DNA from: Halostella salina
GTDB taxonomy: Archaea; Halobacteriota; Halobacteria; Halobacteriales; Natronoarchaeaceae
Direction: 5' to 3'
Length of the DNA: 64,000 bases
Assembly (NCBI RefSeq): GCF_003675855.1
Contig: NZ_RCIH01000011.1
Coordinates: forward strand, 1-64,000
Shown here: one piece after another, positions 58,464 to 64,000 of the stretch
How the letters are laid out: every line of letters begins with the position of its first letter
Numbering within the stretch: the stretch's first letter is position 1
Position numbers and translations under genes: made by a program
Notes under the pieces: model-generated
The model's input: the letters and a program-made list of their open reading frames with translations, nothing else
Database searches by the model: none
Told to the model about the DNA's origin: nothing

Positions 58464-59362
58464 ACGGCGAGCGCCGTCTCGAACTCGCCGGGGGCGAACA
58501 GGTCGGTGACGACGCCCGACCGGTCGGTCGTCTCGACGGCGTTCTCCATGAGCACCGTCTCGCTGGGAAACAGCTGCTCGCCGAGTTCCAGCCCGTGCGA
58601 GCGGGCGGTCGAGCCGGTCATCGTGAGGTAGACGCCGAGTCCCACGTCGGCGATCGTCGCCTCCTCCTCGTCGCCCTCGTCCGGGTAGCAAAAGTCCACG
58701 CCGGTCATCGCCTCGGTCCCGAGCACCGCCCGGACGAGCCGTTCGTAGCGCGGCGAGATACAGAGCGGCCCCTCGTAGTCGGCGATGAACTCCCTGGTGA
58801 GCTTCTCGCCGGGGCCGCGGCGGCGAACGTCCGGGGTTCCCATCAGCGTGTGGTAGACGGTGTCACCGAGCCCGTTGACGACGCGAACGTCGGTGTCCCG
58901 CGGGTCGATCCGGGCGTTCACGTCGGCGATGGATTCGAGGGGGTCCTCGCGGAGCTGGACGACCTCTTCGAGCACCAGGTCGGCGCTGTCGAAGCCGAGC
59001 GCGAACTCGTGGGTCCGGACCGCGCGGAACGGCTCCTCGCGGCCGACCAGTTGCACGGGGACGCCGTCGGCCTCGACGGTGACGCTGTCGAAGACGATCC
59101 GGCGAGGCATGCCGGCGCGGTCGTCGCGAAGGAGCGTGTAGTCGGGCATCGAGGGGTCCGAGACCCCGCTGTACGCCGCGAGGCGCTCGTAGGCGTCGCG
59201 CTCGTCGTGCTGATTTCCCTTCGTGACCGCCTTCTCGTAGCGGAGCGTCGAGACGATGTCGTCGGCGAGGTCGGCGTCCCCGGTTCGATCGGCGAGTCGG
59301 TCGAGAACGGCCTCCAGCGGACGTCCCTTCCGCGGGACGGCGACGCGTATCGTCTCGGTCAT
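58457..59362 (-). CDS. HisG-like protein (orphan ATP phosphoribosyltransferase homologue)
   Basis: 301 aa. The opening IRVAVPRKGRPLEAVLDRL mirrors HisG (which begins RIAVPNKGRL) and the later IADVGLGVYLTMTGSTARSHGLEL resembles the HisG strand carrying the PRPP/ATP phosphate loop. It has no regulatory ACT-like domain and is not next to other his genes; hisC is 38 kb away. It may be a true HisG or a paralogue with a different substrate. It lies 64 bp downstream of the long coiled-coil gene on the same strand. Confidence 0.7.
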   Translation of the reverse strand: MTETIRVAVPRKGRPLEAVLDRLADRTGDADLADDIVSTLRYEKAVTKGNQHDERDAYERLAAYSGVSDPSMPDYTLLRDDRAGMPRRIVFDSVTVEADGVPVQLVGREEPFRAVRTHEFALGFDSADLVLEEVVQLREDPLESIADVNARIDPRDTDVRVVNGLGDTVYHTLMGTPDVRRRGPGEKLTREFIADYEGPLCISPRYERLVRAVLGTEAMTGVDFCYPDEGDEEEATIADVGLGVYLTMTGSTARSHGLELGEQLFPSETVLMENAVETTDRSGVVTDLFAPGEFETALAVQ

Positions 59363-59426
59363 TGTACTGTGTCAGGCCGCGGGACGGTAAACGAGTTGCG
59401 TTTCGGGAAAAGAGCGGCTCGCGAGG

Positions 59427-61970
59427 TCAGCCCGAGAACATCTCGCCGAGCTGGTCGCGCCACGCCTGGATCTCCTCGACGGTCTCGCGGAGGTCGGCGA
59501 GTTCCTCGTCGAGTTCCGAGACATCCGCCGAGACGCCCTCCACCTCGTCCTCGACCGCGGAGAGGTCGTCGTCGACGTCGGCGACCGTGTCGTCCAGGGC
59601 GTCGAGTTCGGCCTCGACGACCTGCACGTTGTCCACCACGCCGTCGACTGCGGTTTCGAGGGCCTCGACCTGCATCTCCGTTTCCTCGACGCGGTCGGCG
59701 ACGTCGTCCACGTCGGACTGCAGGTCCGAGCGAGCCTCGTCGATCTCCTCGCGCACGTCCGCGACCTCGGATTCGAGGTCGTCACGAGTCTCGTCGATCT
59801 CCGATTCGACCTCCTCGCGGGCGTCCGCAACCTCGCTCCGGAGGTCCTCACGCGCAGCCTCGATCTCCGACTGGAGGTCGTCGCGTGCGTCGTCGATCGC
59901 CGCCTCCACGTCCGACCGGACCTCGCCGACCCTGTCGTCGACTGCGTCGACCCGGTCGTTCGTTTCGGCGAGCGACCCGCCCAGTTCGTCGAGTTCCGCG
60001 GCGTTGTCGTCCGCCGTCGCGGCGAGGTCGTCGAGTTCGGTGCGCATCTCCTCGACCTGCTCCTGGAACCCGTCGATGATCTCCTCGCCGGTCCCCTCCT
60101 CGTCGAGGAACTCCTCCAGGGCGTCGGTGTACGCCGCGAGGTCGTCGACCTGCGACCGGAGGTGGTCGATCCGCGCGGCGTCGGCGCTGGAAAGCTCCGC
60201 GTCGAGTTCCTCGCGGAGCACGGCCTTGTCGTCCTCTGAGACCCGGCCTTCGCGGAGTTCGGTCGCCAGCGCGGCCGCGACGCCGCCCTCGGCCGCCGCG
60301 GCGGTCGCGTCCGCCGTTGCGTCGTCGGTCGGCTCCGCGTCGGCGTCGGCCGTCACTGCAACGTTGTCGGCCGTTTCCTCGTCCGCATCCTCGTCGGCGT
60401 CCTCGACGGACGCATCCGCCTCCGCTACCGGTTCCTCGGGTGCGGAATCGTCCGCCACGGCTTCGTCCGCGTCGGACACGTCGGCCGCTGGCTCGTCCGC
60501 GTCCGCTTCCGTCGCCGGTTCGGTCTCGGGTTCGTCGGCCTCGGCCGGCTCCTCGACTGCGGGCTCCGTGTCCGTCCCGTCGTCCGCCGGCACGTCGGCC
60601 TCGGACTCCGGTTCGTCCGTCTCGGCCGTTTCGGACTCTGGCTCGTCCGTCTCGGCTGCCGCAGCGGTCGCATCTGCCTCGGCTGCCGGCTCGACGGGTT
60701 CGGCGTCGACCGCCGATTCGGCCGGTTCGTCGTCGGTCGCTTCGGCGGGTTCGGCCGCGACCGGCTCCGCCTCGGTCGCCGGTTCGGACTCGTCGGCGGC
60801 CGGTTCGTCGGCTTCGTCTTCGTCCACGTCGTCGTCGGCTTCGGCGGCGAACGCGTCGTCGGCGTCCGCATCTGTCGTCTCGGCTGCGTCCGCCTCGGCC
60901 GCGTCGGCGGCAACCGTCTCGGCCGTGTCGGCTTCCGCAGCGTCGGTCGCGTCGTCCGTCTCCGCCTCGGCTGCGTCGGCTGCAACCGGCTCGTCCGAAT
61001 CGGCCGTCTCGGCCTCGACTTCGTCGGACTCGTCCTCGACGGCCGGGGTCTCGGGCTCGTCGGCGGCCGTCGTGGCGTCTGACTCGGTTGCGTCGTCGTC
61101 CGAGTCGCCGATGTCGACCTCCTCGGCGGCCGCTTCGAGGTCGAGGTCGATGCTCTCCTCGGCGTCGTCGTCCGCCGCCTCGGGCTCGTCCTCGGCCCCG
61201 ACGGTCACCGCGTCGTCCTCGTCCTCGCTTTCGTCCCCGAGCGCCAGGTCGATCTCGGGGCTATCGTCGGCCACGTCGGGGTCGGACTCCTCGTCCGGGA
61301 TCTCCTCGTCGCCGAAGCCGAGGTCGATCTCCGGTTCGTCGTCGCCGTCGTCCGCCTCGGTGGCGTCGGCTTCGTCGCCCGTGTCGGGGTCCGGATCGGT
61401 GTCGACGTCGCCCAGGTCGAGGTCGAGTCCGCCTGAGTCGTCGCCGTCGTCCGCGTCGGCCTCGTCGTCCGCAGCCTCGGCGTCCGTATCGTCGAGGCCG
61501 GGAACGCTGTCGTCCTCGCCGGCGATCATGTTCTTGACCGCCTGGTCGCTCTCCTCGTCGGTTATCTCGTCGATGTCCGCCGTCCCGTCGGCCGCGCCGT
61601 CCGCCGAGCGCACGTCGGCGATCGTCGGTTCGGTGAGGAACGGTTCGACCTCGTCGGCGCTGTCCACGCGGATGCCGTAGACCGTGACGATCTCCTCGCC
61701 GGGCTCCAGCGTTCGCTCGAACTCGACGCGGTGGTCCTCGTAGGCCGTCCAGTTCTCGTCCTCGAAGTTCGGGTGAAAGCCCACGCCGTCCATGGGGAAC
61801 TCCTCGGGGATGTCCTCCGAGAGACGAACTGTGACCGGGGTGTCACGGTCGGATGCGACGGCAAACCGGATCGCGGGAACCGGGAACTCGTCCGCCTCGA
61901 ACGCCTTGCGGACGGTCACGCCGTCGGCGGCGACCGCTATCTCTTCGTCCGTGTCGACCTGGCTACTCAT
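59427..61970 (-). CDS. Very acidic coiled-coil protein of 847 residues
   Basis: Three parts. Residues 1-115 form a beta-rich domain (VTVRKAFEADEFPVPAIRFA, then VEFERTLEPGEEIVTVYGIR). Residues about 116-555 are low-complexity Asp/Glu/Ala/Thr with little else. Residues about 556-847 are a long coiled coil with hendecad-like repeats such as DDLQSEIEAAREDLRSEVAD, ending in a QAWRDQLGEMFSG tail. No membrane segment or signal peptide. It may act as a scaffold or chromosome/cell-shape factor; nothing more can be said from sequence. Confidence 0.75.
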   Translation of the reverse strand: MSSQVDTDEEIAVAADGVTVRKAFEADEFPVPAIRFAVASDRDTPVTVRLSEDIPEEFPMDGVGFHPNFEDENWTAYEDHRVEFERTLEPGEEIVTVYGIRVDSADEVEPFLTEPTIADVRSADGAADGTADIDEITDEESDQAVKNMIAGEDDSVPGLDDTDAEAADDEADADDGDDSGGLDLDLGDVDTDPDPDTGDEADATEADDGDDEPEIDLGFGDEEIPDEESDPDVADDSPEIDLALGDESEDEDDAVTVGAEDEPEAADDDAEESIDLDLEAAAEEVDIGDSDDDATESDATTAADEPETPAVEDESDEVEAETADSDEPVAADAAEAETDDATDAAEADTAETVAADAAEADAAETTDADADDAFAAEADDDVDEDEADEPAADESEPATEAEPVAAEPAEATDDEPAESAVDAEPVEPAAEADATAAAAETDEPESETAETDEPESEADVPADDGTDTEPAVEEPAEADEPETEPATEADADEPAADVSDADEAVADDSAPEEPVAEADASVEDADEDADEETADNVAVTADADAEPTDDATADATAAAAEGGVAAALATELREGRVSEDDKAVLREELDAELSSADAARIDHLRSQVDDLAAYTDALEEFLDEEGTGEEIIDGFQEQVEEMRTELDDLAATADDNAAELDELGGSLAETNDRVDAVDDRVGEVRSDVEAAIDDARDDLQSEIEAAREDLRSEVADAREEVESEIDETRDDLESEVADVREEIDEARSDLQSDVDDVADRVEETEMQVEALETAVDGVVDNVQVVEAELDALDDTVADVDDDLSAVEDEVEGVSADVSELDEELADLRETVEEIQAWRDQLGEMFSG

Positions 61971-62104
61971 AGGGTTCCGTACCGGTAGCACGACCTTAAA
62001 TGGAACGGCGCGGATACGTTCCCGGCCCGAACGCGGACGGAGCGTCGCCGTGTGGCGGTCCGTCGAGTCGACGGTGTCGACAGCAACCTGAGATGGCAGT
62101 AATC

Positions 62105-62938
62105 CTACAGGTCGATCCGGTCGCCGATCTCGACGATCTCGAGGTCGGTCGGGTAGTCGAAGCTATTGGCGTGGTGGTGGAGCGCCGTCGGGTCCGCGGT
62201 GAGCCCCTTCCACATGTCCCAGTGGCTCGGCACCAGCCGGTCGATCCGGAGGTCGCTCGCGGCCTCGATGATTTGGTTCTCGTCGTTGTACCAGCGCGTT
62301 CGGACCGGCTCGCGGGTCTCCTTGTCCGGCACGTTGCCGACCGTCCCGAACGCGAGGATCCCCAGGTCGATATCGTGCGTCTCGCCGATCCGGGCGAACT
62401 CGTCGCTGGGCTTGGTGTCGCCGCCGTGGAACAGCGTGCCGGCGTCGTGTTCGAACACGTAGCTCACGGGGTGAGTCGCGTCGGGGTCGTGAGCCGGCTC
62501 GACGTGAACCGTGAACTCGCCGATCTCGACGGTGTCGCCCGCCGCGACTTCGGCGAACTGGTCGTCGTCGATGTCGTGGTCGGCCTGCCAGTCCTCGTCC
62601 TCGCGCGCGACGGCGAGGCTGTCGTCGGGGGCGTACAGCGTTGCGCCGGTCGTTTCGAGAATGGGGGCCTGGCTCGGTCCGTGAACGTGGTCGGTGTGTT
62701 CGTGCGTGGCGAGGACGGCGTCGGCCTCGGTCACGTCAGCCGGGTCGAACGGCACCGGGATCATCCGGATCGTCCGGGGCGGGTCGCCGAGACCGACGTA
62801 CGGGTCGACGAACAGGGTCGTCCCCTCGCTGCCTTTCAGGACGAAGCCGTTGCAGCCGAGATACCAGACGGCGACGGTGTCAGGGTCGGCGTCCTCCACA
62901 GCACGGGGCAGCCAGTCGCCCCAGTCGCTCACTGTCAT
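62105..62938 (-). CDS. MBL-fold metallo-hydrolase (UlaG-like)
   Basis: 277 aa. The metal-binding motif THEHTDHVHG (HxHxDH) is followed by the HDPDATHPVSYV strand (third His), GTLFHGGDTKPSD with Asp ligand, and VPSHWDMW near the C-terminus. These fit the UlaG/L-ascorbate-6-phosphate lactonase branch of the metallo-beta-lactamase fold. Substrate not known. The start at 62938 is preferred because the ATG at 62947 only adds three residues. Confidence 0.9.
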   Translation of the reverse strand: MTVSDWGDWLPRAVEDADPDTVAVWYLGCNGFVLKGSEGTTLFVDPYVGLGDPPRTIRMIPVPFDPADVTEADAVLATHEHTDHVHGPSQAPILETTGATLYAPDDSLAVAREDEDWQADHDIDDDQFAEVAAGDTVEIGEFTVHVEPAHDPDATHPVSYVFEHDAGTLFHGGDTKPSDEFARIGETHDIDLGILAFGTVGNVPDKETREPVRTRWYNDENQIIEAASDLRIDRLVPSHWDMWKGLTADPTALHHHANSFDYPTDLEIVEIGDRIDL

Positions 62939-63007
62939 GTCTCTCACTCCCCACAGTACTCGCCTAAGCCTTGCGTTCGCGGCGGGACCGACCGTCCGCC
63001 GGCCGCG

Positions 63008-63601
63008 CTAGCTGTACCGCTCCTCGTTCCAGGGGTTCGCGGTGTCGGAGTAGCCGCGCTTCTCCCAGTAGCCTCGCTCCGGTTCAGTGAGGAACTCGAC
63101 GCCGTTCACCCACTTCGACCCCTTGTAGGCGTACCGGTGTGGCGTGACGACGCGGAGCGGTCCGCCGTGCTCCCGCGGCAGGTCGTCGCCGTCGTACCCC
63201 CAGGCGAACAGCACCTCCTCGCGCATGCAGTCGTCGAGCGGGAGGTCCGTCGTGTAGTTGTCCATCCCGTGGAACATGACGTGGACGGCGTCGTCGCGGA
63301 CGCCGGCGCGCTCGGCCAGCTCCGGGAACGTCACGCCGGTGAAGGCACAGTCGAACTTGCTCCAGCCGGTGACACAGTGGAAGTCCTGCCGCTGGGTCAC
63401 GCTCGGCAGCTCGCGGAACTCCTCCCAGGAGAACGTCAGTTCCTCGTCGACGGCCCCGGTGACGGAAAACTCCCACGTCGCGGGGTCGAACTCGGGGGTA
63501 CCGCTCTTCGAGAGCACCGGGAACTTCTCGGTCTTGCGCTGTCCCGGCGGCAGGCGGTCGTCGCCGAACTCCTCGTAGAGGTCCGTCACGTCGCTGGTCA
63601 T
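63008..63601 (-). CDS. Sulfite-oxidase-fold molybdopterin oxidoreductase
   Basis: 197 aa. The fold's molybdenum-ligand Cys is in DFHCVTGWSKFD. Other family marks are the NYTTDLPLDDCM stretch and the basic RVVTPHRYAYKGSKWVNGVEF at the end. It resembles the MsrP (YedY) catalytic subunit but has no Tat signal, so it is probably cytoplasmic. The substrate could be sulfite or an oxidised sulfur or nitrogen compound. It is transcribed toward the MBL-fold gene (69-bp gap). Confidence 0.88.
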   Translation of the reverse strand: MTSDVTDLYEEFGDDRLPPGQRKTEKFPVLSKSGTPEFDPATWEFSVTGAVDEELTFSWEEFRELPSVTQRQDFHCVTGWSKFDCAFTGVTFPELAERAGVRDDAVHVMFHGMDNYTTDLPLDDCMREEVLFAWGYDGDDLPREHGGPLRVVTPHRYAYKGSKWVNGVEFLTEPERGYWEKRGYSDTANPWNEERYS

Positions 63602-63790
63602 ACGCGGTCGATCGGTCGGGACGGTAGTAGGCGTGTCGACTCCGACGCGAGTAACGACGGATTACCGCCGGGGGCAGCCGGTTCCACCGTCTGAAACGCC
63701 GAGGAAGCGTTTCCTCGCTGCGCTAACCGCGGGATACCGTCGGACACGCGCTCAATAACAAAGTGCCGACTGGGCCTCGGTACAGAGGCG

Positions 63791-64000
63791 ATGCTAGAGG
63801 AACAACGAGACCAGGAGGAGCGAACGGAACGGGTCGCCGAGGGAGCCGAGAGTACGGGCATGAGTCCGCTATCGTGGGCTGCGATCGGGTCGATAGGGCT
63901 GTCGTGGTACTACTTCTTCGCGCGTGACGACAAGCAGATGGGGCTGTTCGTCGGGCTGTGGCCGCCGACGTTTCTCGCGCTCGGGAGCTACTTCAAAATA
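63791..64000 (+). CDS. Small membrane protein, 3' end beyond the window
   Basis: The first 70 codons are visible. A charged N-terminal part (EEQRDQEERTERVAEGAE) precedes two hydrophobic segments (SPLSWAAIGSIGLSWYYFF, then QMGLFVGLWPPTFLALGSYF). The two helices sit on either side of a short ARDDK loop. Similar N-terminally charged two-helix proteins are common in haloarchaea with no known role. The stop codon lies outside. Confidence 0.72.
   Translation, partial: MLEEQRDQEERTERVAEGAESTGMSPLSWAAIGSIGLSWYYFFARDDKQMGLFVGLWPPTFLALGSYFKI

Noticed and set aside
59362-61680. Long plus-strand frame of 772 codons rich in Ser across the acidic coiled-coil gene
   Set aside because: It is the antisense of the Asp/Glu/Ala-rich repeats; its composition is almost only Ser, Ala and Thr and it has no domain. 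The minus strand gives a sensible folded N-terminus and coiled coil.

Overview
The window is chromosomal DNA of a halophilic archaeon (class Halobacteria). The evidence is high GC with strong G/C third positions, very acidic predicted proteins, Tat-type signal peptides followed by lipoboxes, archaeal TATA boxes about 25-35 bp before start codons (many leaderless transcripts), and archaeal marker genes: SRP19, Gar1, MBF1, archaeal-type CoaD, a HalOD1 protein, a bacterio-opsin-activator-like regulator and a PGF-CTERM-like anchor. The genus cannot be decided from sequence alone.

Layout. 1-156: 3' end of a 5S rRNA gene and a terminator-like hairpin. 0.2-6.4 kb: DNA polymerase IV, a membrane-anchored J-domain protein, a GT87-type membrane glycosyltransferase, a uracil-DNA-glycosylase-like protein, and a small copper module (HMA chaperone plus Lrp/AsnC-TRASH regulator). 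6.4-17.8 kb: housekeeping and small membrane genes, succinyl-CoA synthetase (sucC-sucD), a K+ channel with two RCK units, an F420-type oxidoreductase, archaeal CoaD and two lipoproteins. 17.8-18.1 kb: tRNA-Glu(UUC) beside tRNA-like fragments. 18.1-25.8 kb: a fumarylacetoacetase-family enzyme; a tight hisC / adenylate-kinase-like / CDP-alcohol phosphatidyltransferase cluster; MBF1; TpiA; a PadR regulator; a TIR-zinc-ribbon protein; a three-zinc-ribbon J-domain protein. 26-37.2 kb: Zn/Cd-type P1B ATPase with a Bat-like regulator, CorA, a methyltransferase, an MFS transporter, an ornithine-cyclodeaminase homologue, a formate/nitrite channel and a presenilin-like protease. 37.2-41.4 kb: gar1-srp19 and the cobalamin importer btuF / btuC-btuD. 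41.4-47.3 kb: the phosphate operon pstS-C-A-B-phoU.

47.3-55.1 kb is the most distinctive block. A palindrome-rich control region separates the pst operon from a divergent five-gene operon: a NuoF-like subunit with an eroded FMN/NADH region, a NuoG-like iron-sulfur protein, a formate-dehydrogenase-type molybdoenzyme, a DUF1641 protein and a second, divergent molybdoenzyme. The first four fit a soluble formate dehydrogenase. The worn NuoF site raises the possibility that the acceptor is not NAD+. The FNT channel at 35.2 kb could supply formate.

55.2-57.6 kb holds a tyrosine recombinase, a DUF5805 gene and about 900 bp of more AT-rich, gene-poor DNA, which looks like a small or decayed integrated element. 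57.6-64 kb: a secreted beta-domain protein, an orphan HisG-like protein, a very long acidic coiled-coil protein, an UlaG-like metallo-hydrolase, a sulfite-oxidase-fold protein and the start of a small membrane protein cut by the window end.

No CRISPR array, insertion sequence with an intact transposase, or replication origin was seen.
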